A stretch of DNA of 5,357 bases from Ilumatobacteraceae bacterium (GTDB taxonomy: Bacteria > Actinomycetota > Acidimicrobiia > Acidimicrobiales > Ilumatobacteraceae), in contig JANRBC010000060.1 in the NCBI GenBank assembly GCA_030727685.1, positions 1 through 5,357 of the forward strand. Direction: 5' to 3'. The notes beneath the pieces are model-generated. The model did no database searches, had not been told where the DNA came from, and saw only the letters and a list, made by a program, of their open reading frames with translations. This document shows positions 1 through 5,357 of the stretch, piece by piece; the first letter of the stretch is position 1; every line of letters starts with the position of its first letter. Both the position numbers and the translations under genes were made by a program.

Positions 1-578
1 GCTCTACCCAATGTAAGTTCGTCGGCGTATTCGAGGTCGCCGCCAACAGGCAAGCCACTGGCGATGCGCGTCACTTTTACGCCGAGTGGCCGAAGTACGC
101 GAGCCAAATACATTGAAGTTACGTCGCCTTCGGTGTTTGGGTTCAAACACAAAATCACTTCTTTAACATTTTGTGGCTCAATTCGCTGCAACAACTCACG
201 AATTTTTAGCTGCTCTGGGCCAACACCATCAAGTGGATTAATAGTGCCGAGCAAAACGTGATATTGCCCGCTGAACTCTCGAGTTTTTTCTATCGCAACA
301 ACATCGCGTGACTCTTCGACGACACAAATCGTGGTTGGGTCTCGTCGATCATCACTGCAGAACTGACACAGATCTGCTTCAGCAAAGTTTGAGCAGCGCT
401 GACAGAACTTGACAGTTGCTTTTGCTTTGGTGATCGATGACGACAAATTTTCGACGTCACGGTCTTCGCTTTTTATCAAATGAAATGCAATTCGTTGTGC
501 CGATTTAGGACCGATACCTGGCAACCTGGAAAGCGCATCAATAAGTGCCTGCATTGGTTGGGTATATGCCGAAGCCAC
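1..578 (-). CDS. recR: Recombination mediator protein RecR (3' end cut by window edge)
   Basis: RecR works with RecO (and RecF) in the cytoplasm to load RecA onto single-stranded DNA at gaps during recombinational repair. The visible 192 residues show the full family layout. A helix-hairpin-helix lies at about 16-36 (RLPGIGPKSAQR). A four-cysteine zinc finger follows (C59, C62, C71, C74). A Toprim domain then starts near residue 84 (ICVVEESRD) and includes NPNTEGD at about 146-152. The conserved C-terminal SGLPVGGDLEYADELTLGR closes the visible part. The family is about 200 residues long, so only some 5-10 codons lie beyond position 1. The GTG start at 578-576 is chosen because it gives the usual residue count before the hairpin and has a purine-rich AAGAAG at 593-588. 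An in-frame ATG at 554-552 would remove the family's usual N-terminal residues. The gene begins 6 bp after the dnaX stop, so translational coupling is likely. Nothing in it looks damaged. Confidence 0.96.
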   Translation of the reverse strand, partial: MASAYTQPMQALIDALSRLPGIGPKSAQRIAFHLIKSEDRDVENLSSSITKAKATVKFCQRCSNFAEADLCQFCSDDRRDPTTICVVEESRDVVAIEKTREFSGQYHVLLGTINPLDGVGPEQLKIRELLQRIEPQNVKEVILCLNPNTEGDVTSMYLARVLRPLGVKVTRIASGLPVGGDLEYADELTLGR

Positions 579-584
579 TGCTAA

Positions 585-2282
585 CTACTTCTTATCATCG
601 ACAATTTTTGAACCAGGAAACGCCTTGGCGAGCTCATCTATTGGTGAAGAAACTCTGCCCGTCGGTGCATCGGTTGTCTCAGAGACATCTTCGATTGCTT
701 CATAGTCGTCTTGTTCTGGTGCGCTCGCTGCTGATTTGCTTCGCTTTGATGCCGCCACAACGAATTTGATCTCTAATTTCTTGCCAGCAATTCTTTGCAA
801 AGACTCAACCAAAGTTTGCACATGCTCGTTTGATTTGGTGATGTGCATTTCGCTCGGTGCACCAAGAGTTAAAACACCGTCTTTGCAGTCGTTGACTGTG
901 ACTGCGCTAAACAAAGCCCGAACAATTGGTTTTTGCGAAGCGACTACCTCAGACCAAACACTTTTGATCTCTGTGTCACCAAGCACAGCGGTTGGTTTTG
1001 CTGGTTCGCTGACTTTAGGTTTTGTTTCAGGTTGCGCTTCTGGTTTTGCTTCAGTTTGAGTCGGTCGCGCAGTTTGCCCAACACCTGGCATCGTGGCTGA
1101 CGCTCGCCCGCCAAGTTTTGTACGACCCGTCGTTGGATCTACTAGTGACGGTCGTGCAATCGGCCCAGTTGAATCGCGAATTGCCGTAACACCAGACTCG
1201 AGGCGCTCGAGGCGCGCCATCAGCGAAGCAACATCAGCGCTCAGATTTTGACGCGTCAGTTTGACGACTGCGACTTCAAGCAACAACCGCGCATCTGGTG
1301 CATGGCGAATTTCGATCAACACATCACCTAAAACCTCGATTGCTCGCACGACACCAGTCGCACCCATGCGTCGGGCCTGATCTGCGACTTTTTCGGCGCG
1401 TTCTTTTGGCAACTGCACGAGTTCGGGCGCCATGAGCGACAAAAATGCATCACGAAGATGACGAACAATGTCTTCGGTCAAAGCGCGCGGGTCGGCACCA
1501 AACTGCACTGCTGCACCAACAGCAGCCAACCCACGACCTGGATCATGATCAATGAAGGCTTCAATAAATTCGTCAAGCGAAATTTGTTCTTCAACATCGC
1601 CACCTGACGCAACGACGAGTTCGAGAGCCGACAGTGTGTCGCGCACCGAGCCTGCGCCGAGTTGCACTACGCGATCGATGGCGTCTTCGCTGACGACAAG
1701 TTTGGCGTCGGCAACAACCCAACGAACATGTTCTTTGAGCTCTTGAAGTGGTAAAAGATGAAACTGTAAGTGTTGTGTTCGACTGCGAATTGTTTCGCTA
1801 ACTTTTTGCGGATCAGTCGTCGCCAAAACAAAAACAACATGATCGGGTGGCTCTTCGAGAGTTTTGAGCAACGCAGCTTCGGCCGGCTTCGACAACATGT
1901 GCACTTCGTCCAAGATAAAAACCCGGTGTCGACCCGGGTTGCCGAGTGCCGCGCGCTCGATTAAGTCGCGCATGTTGTCGACGCCGTTGTTGCTTGCCGC
2001 ATCAAGTTCGAGCACGTCGTAACTAGAACCAGCATCAATAGACAAACACGAATTACATTTTCCGCAAGGTTCACCATCTTTCAACTTCTCGCAATTGAGA
2101 ACTTTCGCCAAAATTCTCGCTGTAGAAGTTTTGCCCGTGCCTCTTGGTCCTGAAAATAAATATGCCTGGCCTTCGCGATTGTTGATCACCGCATTGCGCA
2201 ACGCGCGCACAACATGGTCTTGGCCTTTGAGTTCGTCGAAGCGACGAGGCCGATACCGGCGATACAGAGATTGGGTTGCCAT
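585..2282 (-). CDS. dnaX: DNA polymerase III subunit gamma/tau
   Basis: This is the ATPase motor subunit of the replicative clamp loader, which opens the beta clamp and loads it on primed DNA. The 565-residue protein starts with the canonical LYRRYRPRRFDELKGQ. It has Walker A GPRGTGKTS at 45-53 and a zinc module C64/C73/C76/C79. Walker B is ILDEVH at 123-128 and sensor 1 is LATTDP at 153-158. The SRC-type arginine-finger motif reads SRTQ at 167-170, with Thr replacing Cys as in actinobacterial homologues. Sensor 2 is GSVRD at 211-215. The collar domain runs to about 345. Residues about 370-432 form a Pro/Lys/Glu/Thr-rich linker. A small folded tau-like domain occupies about 435-510. An acidic linker leads to the tail IDELAKAFPGSKIVDD, which resembles the polymerase-binding tail of tau. 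The ATG start agrees with the family N-terminus and has an AGGTAGG upstream. There is no run of six A that would suggest E. coli-style frameshifting to a short gamma form. It is probably transcribed with recR. Confidence 0.98.
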   Translation of the reverse strand: MATQSLYRRYRPRRFDELKGQDHVVRALRNAVINNREGQAYLFSGPRGTGKTSTARILAKVLNCEKLKDGEPCGKCNSCLSIDAGSSYDVLELDAASNNGVDNMRDLIERAALGNPGRHRVFILDEVHMLSKPAEAALLKTLEEPPDHVVFVLATTDPQKVSETIRSRTQHLQFHLLPLQELKEHVRWVVADAKLVVSEDAIDRVVQLGAGSVRDTLSALELVVASGGDVEEQISLDEFIEAFIDHDPGRGLAAVGAAVQFGADPRALTEDIVRHLRDAFLSLMAPELVQLPKERAEKVADQARRMGATGVVRAIEVLGDVLIEIRHAPDARLLLEVAVVKLTRQNLSADVASLMARLERLESGVTAIRDSTGPIARPSLVDPTTGRTKLGGRASATMPGVGQTARPTQTEAKPEAQPETKPKVSEPAKPTAVLGDTEIKSVWSEVVASQKPIVRALFSAVTVNDCKDGVLTLGAPSEMHITKSNEHVQTLVESLQRIAGKKLEIKFVVAASKRSKSAASAPEQDDYEAIEDVSETTDAPTGRVSSPIDELAKAFPGSKIVDDKK

Positions 2283-2293
2283 TTCGTAGCGAG

Positions 2294-2300
2294 CCTACCT
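2294..2300 (-). promoter_or_regulatory. Ribosome binding site of dnaX
   Basis: On the minus strand the bases read AGGTAGG, a near match to the Shine-Dalgarno consensus, with 11 bases between it and the dnaX ATG at 2282-2280. It supports that start. Its outer base at 2300 is also the last base of one arm of the neighbouring inverted repeat, so folding of the leader could affect ribosome access (inference). Confidence 0.55.
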
Positions 2301-2331
2301 ATGGGGTGGTTCACCATGCCTACGCCCCATA
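2300..2331. repeat. Perfect inverted repeat in the divergent intergenic region (possible operator or leader hairpin)
   Basis: TATGGGG at 2300-2306 is exactly reverse-complementary to CCCCATA at 2325-2331, with 18 bp between the arms. Inside the spacer lies a second small palindrome, TGGT-TC-ACCA, at 2307-2316. The arm centres are 25 bp apart, a little over two helical turns, which would suit a dimeric or paired regulator. On the dnaX mRNA the same bases could form a 7-bp stem ending at the Shine-Dalgarno. The repeat is seen directly. A regulatory role is inference and no regulator family is recognised. Confidence 0.4.
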
Positions 2332-2344
2332 ATTAACTACTCTT

Positions 2345-2350
2345 TATATA
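2345..2350 (+). promoter_or_regulatory. Possible -10 box of a leaderless transcript for the CopC/CopD-type gene
   Basis: TATATA ends 5 bases before the ATG at 2356, the distance expected if transcription starts at or next to the start codon. No Shine-Dalgarno-like purine run occurs in the bases just upstream of the ATG, which also fits a leaderless mRNA, a common arrangement in Actinobacteria. The last base departs from the TANNNT consensus and no -35 is visible, so this is tentative. Confidence 0.3.
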
Positions 2351-2355
2351 CGTCC

Positions 2356-4149
2356 ATGACAATCTTGAAATCAAAACAACCCGCTAAATTCTCGGCTTTG
2401 GCCGGGTTAATCGGGCTCGGGATGATTGTCGGGTTTTTCGGCTCAATAGCCAATGCCTCAGTTTCTGGTCAGAATCAACTCAGTTCGTCAAACCCTGCGG
2501 CAAACCAAGTTGTTTCGGTGCCGCCCACTCAATTGCAATTAGTTTTTCAAAACCCTTTGGCCAACCCTGAAGTCGTCACTGCAATGGGGCTTTCATTGGC
2601 GTGCAACGGCACGCTTGTCGGTCTCGGTGTGCCACAACTTGGAACTGATTTCAAAACCGTCTCGGCAGCACTGACGCAGATTCCGCCTTCTGGACTTTGC
2701 ACCGTGAGTTGGGCGCTTCCCGATAAAAGTCTTGGCTCATTTAGTTTTACATCGGCAGTCGAAATACAAACAACAATCGCTGGCGCTACTGAAGGTGCAG
2801 ATGCAACATCTGGCACGCCAAGTGCTCCAACAATTATCGGTGAAACAATCGAGCAGCAAGAAGCAGGACCACGAGTTGGTGGCGTTCTCGGTTTGCTGCG
2901 AGTTCTTGAGTACCTATTAATGTCGGCACTTTTCGGCGGAATCGCACTGATCGTCACTGCTTGGCCCGAGGGCCCGACGTACGGCGTAACTCTTCGATAC
3001 ATGCGTCTTGTGTGGATCGCGTGTGCGATAAATATGTTTTTCGTACTTGTGCTGTCGACAATGCGTGCAGAGTCACAAGGATTTGTCGCATCAATGAATC
3101 CGTTCGGTTGGTTCGGTGCATTAGATACAGGTAGCGGCGCAATTTTGATTTTGCGATTCGTTTTAATTTTGGCTTGCGGTTGGGTCGCCATGAACCCAGA
3201 GCGCATCAACGATCCGGCGTCGCAATTTCTTGCCGCTTCAATTTTGATTTCTATGATCAGCACGCTTGGTCTCTCGCGTCTCGGACAGGACGTCGCACTC
3301 TTTAGTTATGTACTTGGCATCATTCATGCGATCTCGATGGCTTATTGGATCGGTGGCTTGCTGTTGCTCTCACGCGTGGTGCTAATCGGTCCAGGCACAT
3401 CTGACTTAGTTAGTGCCGTGCGAGCATTTGCAAAACAAGCCATGTGGGCATTTGGTGTCACTGCGTTCACTGGCGCGTTGCTTGTCTATCTATTAGATGG
3501 CTCGTCAATTTTCACGAGCGGACACGGTCGCATTGGTGTGCTCAAAGTAATTTTCGTCTCGGTGATGGTGTTCATTACATTGCTGCTCAAAAATTTTGTT
3601 GCTCAGCGACTGTTAGATGGCGACAATTTGTCTGGCCGAATGGCTTGGCGATTGCGTCGCGCGGTGTCGGTTGAACTCGTGTTTGCGCTTGTCGCGTTGA
3701 TGTTTACCTCATGGATGGTCGCAACAACACCGCCTAAAGCAAAAGCAGAAGTTCGAACCTCTTCGGCGATTTATTCTTTCCGTGAAGAATTAAAAAACGA
3801 TCGCTTTCATGTCGTTATCTCGCTGACACCTGGTGTCACAGGCACTAACGCGATGCGCATCGAACTGATTGAGCCGCGGCGAATCAATAACTTCGCAGTG
3901 AAGATGGTGCCCCAAGCGATCGGTTACTCCGGAATTCAAATCAATGTTCCGTTAACTCGCCCGGGCGCGGCGATTGTTGCGGGCGACGGGTCGTTCATCC
4001 TTAATGCGCCCGGCATTTGGAATATCGAAGTTTCAGGCACGACAACAACTGGTGATTTGACGCCGCTGGCAACAACACTGGCAGTGACGCAAGCACCCGA
4101 TGCTCAAACCACAACGACCCTGCCAACCGCTACAACTATTGGCGGTTAA
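2356..4149 (+). CDS. copD: CopC/CopD-type fusion membrane protein (copper-resistance family, few metal-ligand residues)
   Basis: This 597-residue exported membrane protein has a signal peptide at 1-34, with a basic start, a hydrophobic core at about 14-31 and an AxA-type site, ANA-S. A CopC-like beta domain follows at about 42-137, recognisable from SSNPAANQVV and LQLVFQNPL, with cysteines C83 and C115 that could form a disulfide. After a Thr/Ala/Gly linker come eight predicted helices at about 176-201, 213-235, 259-278, 289-306, 314-341, 360-380, 393-412 and 435-457. This is the CopD layout, with the signature IIHAISMAYWIGGLLLL around 321-338 and GRIGVLKV at 391-398. A C-terminal extracytoplasmic beta-rich domain at about 463-578 resembles YtkA-like domains fused to CopD, and the tail is Thr-rich. 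Family members are linked to copper uptake or tolerance. Here the whole protein has only three His (H324, H390, H485), and the expected CopC ligands are missing, so copper transport is uncertain. The symbol reflects domain family only. The start is the first ATG of the signal peptide. Confidence 0.85.
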   Translation: MTILKSKQPAKFSALAGLIGLGMIVGFFGSIANASVSGQNQLSSSNPAANQVVSVPPTQLQLVFQNPLANPEVVTAMGLSLACNGTLVGLGVPQLGTDFKTVSAALTQIPPSGLCTVSWALPDKSLGSFSFTSAVEIQTTIAGATEGADATSGTPSAPTIIGETIEQQEAGPRVGGVLGLLRVLEYLLMSALFGGIALIVTAWPEGPTYGVTLRYMRLVWIACAINMFFVLVLSTMRAESQGFVASMNPFGWFGALDTGSGAILILRFVLILACGWVAMNPERINDPASQFLAASILISMISTLGLSRLGQDVALFSYVLGIIHAISMAYWIGGLLLLSRVVLIGPGTSDLVSAVRAFAKQAMWAFGVTAFTGALLVYLLDGSSIFTSGHGRIGVLKVIFVSVMVFITLLLKNFVAQRLLDGDNLSGRMAWRLRRAVSVELVFALVALMFTSWMVATTPPKAKAEVRTSSAIYSFREELKNDRFHVVISLTPGVTGTNAMRIELIEPRRINNFAVKMVPQAIGYSGIQINVPLTRPGAAIVAGDGSFILNAPGIWNIEVSGTTTTGDLTPLATTLAVTQAPDAQTTTTLPTATTIGG

Positions 4150-4174
4150 TTGGCGGGCTGAGTCGCAAGGCTCT

Positions 4175-4181
4175 AGGCAAG
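4175..4181 (+). promoter_or_regulatory. Candidate ribosome binding site favouring the GTG start of the carboxylase gene
   Basis: AGGCAAG lies just upstream of GTG at 4186, with 8 bases between the AGG core (4175-4177) and that codon. The other in-frame starts, GTG 4195 and ATG 4210, have no comparable purine core at a suitable distance. This weak site is the reason for choosing 4186. Confidence 0.4.
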
Positions 4182-4185
4182 TATC

Positions 4186-5357
4186 GTGAGTTCTGTGAAT
4201 AGCAATTCAATGGATGCAAAACTCGCCGACCTCAAGGCCCGCAAAGCAGCCGCATTTACTGCAGGGTCGCCGCGGTCGATCGAACGCCAACACGAAAAAG
4301 GCAAATTGCTTGCCCGCGAGAGAATTGATGCTTTGCTCGACGAAGGAAGTTTTCACGAACTTGACTTGTTGGCACGCCATCGCGCGCACGCTGCCGGTCT
4401 TGAAGAACACCCATATACAGATGGTGTGATAACCGGTTGGGGAACAATCGACGGCCGCAAAATTTTTGTTTTTAGCCAAGACTTCACCGTGTTTGGTGGT
4501 GCGCTCGGCGAAGTGTTTGCTGAAAAGATTCACAAATTGATGGATCTCGCCCTCAAAGTTGGCGCGCCGTTGATTGGTTTAAATGACGGTGCGGGTGCTC
4601 GCATTCAAGAAGGCGTTGTTTCTCTGGCAAGTTACGGCGGAATTTTTCACCGCAACGTTCAATCGTCGGGTGTAATTCCGCAGATCAGTGTCGTGCTCGG
4701 ACCGTGTGCTGGTGGTGCGGTTTATTCGCCCGCGATGACTGACTTTATTTTCATGGTGCGCGAAACGAGCCACATGTTTATTACTGGTCCTGATGTTGTC
4801 AAGACCGTAACGGGCGAAGATGTGACACTCGAAGAACTCGGTGGCGCGATGAGTCACGCATCAAAGAGCGGTGTGGCAACTTTTGTTTCGGCCGACGAAA
4901 AAGCATGTCTAGAAGATGTGCGCTATTTGCTCAGTTTCTTGCCACAAAACAACATGGCCGACGCACCGTCTGTTGCACCGACCGACGATCCGATGCGTCA
5001 GTGCGAATCGTTGCGAACGATTTTGCCACCGTCGGCCAACCAGCCATACGACATGAAAAATGTGATCGCTGAAGTCGTTGATGACGGCGAATTTTTTGAA
5101 TACTTTCCGCACTGGGCAAAAAGCATTGTCTGTGGTTTTTCGCGCCTCGATGGCAAAACAGTTGGCATCGTCGGCAATCAGCCGATGGTTTTGGCTGGTG
5201 TGCTTGACATCGAGTCGAGCGAAAAAGCGGCGCGGTTCGTGCGCACCTGCGACGCGTTCAATATTCCATTAGTTACTTTTGTTGACGTGCCTGGTTTCTT
5301 GCCAGGAGTCGACCAAGAATACGGCGGCATTATTCGCCACGGTGCAAAGTTGCTCTA
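4186..5357 (+). CDS. pccB: Acyl-CoA (propionyl-CoA type) carboxylase beta subunit, carboxyltransferase (3' end cut by window edge)
   Basis: This subunit transfers the carboxyl group from biotin on the alpha subunit to an acyl-CoA. It is typically propionyl-CoA to methylmalonyl-CoA, and in Actinobacteria acetyl-CoA to malonyl-CoA as well. It acts in the cytoplasm in odd-chain or branched catabolism and in lipid precursor supply. The 390 visible residues cover the N-terminal crotonase-like half and the start of the C-terminal half. Visible motifs are SIERQHEKGKLLARERIDAL at 31-50, GAGARIQEG at 135-143, the oxyanion-hole segment GPCAGGAVYSPA at 172-183, FITGPDVVK at 198-206, and FVDVPGFLPGVDQEYGGIIR at 365-384. 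Relatives are about 510-540 residues, so roughly a quarter is missing. The residue known to tune acyl-chain choice lies in that missing part, so substrate preference cannot be read here. Starts at GTG 4186, GTG 4195 or ATG 4210 are all in frame, and an in-frame TAG at 4174-4176 bounds the choice. The gene follows the CopC/CopD-type gene by 36 bp with no visible terminator. Confidence 0.95.
   Translation, partial: MSSVNSNSMDAKLADLKARKAAAFTAGSPRSIERQHEKGKLLARERIDALLDEGSFHELDLLARHRAHAAGLEEHPYTDGVITGWGTIDGRKIFVFSQDFTVFGGALGEVFAEKIHKLMDLALKVGAPLIGLNDGAGARIQEGVVSLASYGGIFHRNVQSSGVIPQISVVLGPCAGGAVYSPAMTDFIFMVRETSHMFITGPDVVKTVTGEDVTLEELGGAMSHASKSGVATFVSADEKACLEDVRYLLSFLPQNNMADAPSVAPTDDPMRQCESLRTILPPSANQPYDMKNVIAEVVDDGEFFEYFPHWAKSIVCGFSRLDGKTVGIVGNQPMVLAGVLDIESSEKAARFVRTCDAFNIPLVTFVDVPGFLPGVDQEYGGIIRHGAKLL

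Larger units (their letters stand above)
2283..2355. promoter_or_regulatory. Divergent promoter region between dnaX and the CopC/CopD-type gene
   Basis: This 73-bp gap separates two divergently oriented starts, so it must hold the promoters for both unless transcription begins inside the genes. AT-rich boxes stand out: CATAAT at 2328-2333 (5 of 6 matches to a plus-strand -10), the palindromic TAATTA at 2330-2335 (usable on either strand), and TATATA at 2345-2350. No convincing -35 hexamer is visible for any of them, so the exact promoter assignments are weak. Confidence 0.5.

Noticed and set aside
736..1059. 107-codon plus-strand open frame opposite the dnaX linker and tau-like region
   Set aside because: The minus-strand reading is a convincing DnaX; the plus frame is low-complexity and has no family features.
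1197..1214. Tandem 9-bp repeat CTCGAGGCG inside dnaX
   Set aside because: It simply encodes the Leu-Glu-Arg-rich helix RLERLES of DnaX at about 357-363; two units do not suggest a separate element.
2547..3263. Long 238-codon open frame on the minus strand inside the CopC/CopD-type gene
   Set aside because: It lies wholly antisense to a gene with clear domain signatures, its translation has no recognisable family features, and it is best explained as a shadow frame.
4138..4156. Direct repeat ATTGGCGG at 4138-4145 and 4149-4156 straddling the stop codon of the CopC/CopD-type gene
   Set aside because: It is only 8 bp, partly coding, with no mobile element or target-site context; chance is a sufficient explanation.
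4150..4185. Possible intrinsic terminator after the CopC/CopD-type gene
   Set aside because: No stable GC-rich stem followed by a T run could be found in the 36-bp gap.
4207..4533. 108-codon open frame on the minus strand over the start of the carboxylase gene
   Set aside because: It is antisense to strongly conserved carboxyltransferase sequence and its translation is unlike any protein I recognise.

Overview
The window comes from a bacterial chromosome of moderate GC content and holds four protein-coding genes packed closely together. The best guess at the source is an actinobacterium, probably of class Acidimicrobiia. This rests on the gamma/tau subunit, which has the SRTQ form of the usual SRC motif and a spacing and wording close to acidimicrobial proteins as I remember them. 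The Thr-rich tail of the exported protein fits too. No database search was possible, so the placement is an inference.

Left half, minus strand (1-2282): dnaX (clamp-loader gamma/tau subunit) is followed after 6 bp by recR (recombinational repair), whose last few codons run off the left edge. They look like one replication/repair transcription unit, although ybaB, which often lies between these two genes, is absent.

Middle (2283-2355): a 73-bp divergent intergenic region carries the dnaX ribosome binding site, AT-rich promoter-like boxes and a perfect 7-bp inverted repeat.

Right half, plus strand (2356-5357): a signal-peptide-bearing membrane protein combines a CopC-like domain, an eight-helix CopD-like domain and a C-terminal beta-rich domain. 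After 36 bp comes the biotin-dependent acyl-CoA (propionyl-CoA type) carboxylase beta subunit, cut by the right edge after about 390 codons. No terminator separates these two genes, so they may be co-transcribed, but no functional link is obvious.

No RNA genes, mobile elements, CRISPR arrays or phage traces were seen. This is mainly a core-genome region. The points most worth a second look are the near-complete loss of the expected copper-binding histidines in the CopC/CopD fusion and the inverted repeat in the divergent promoter region.
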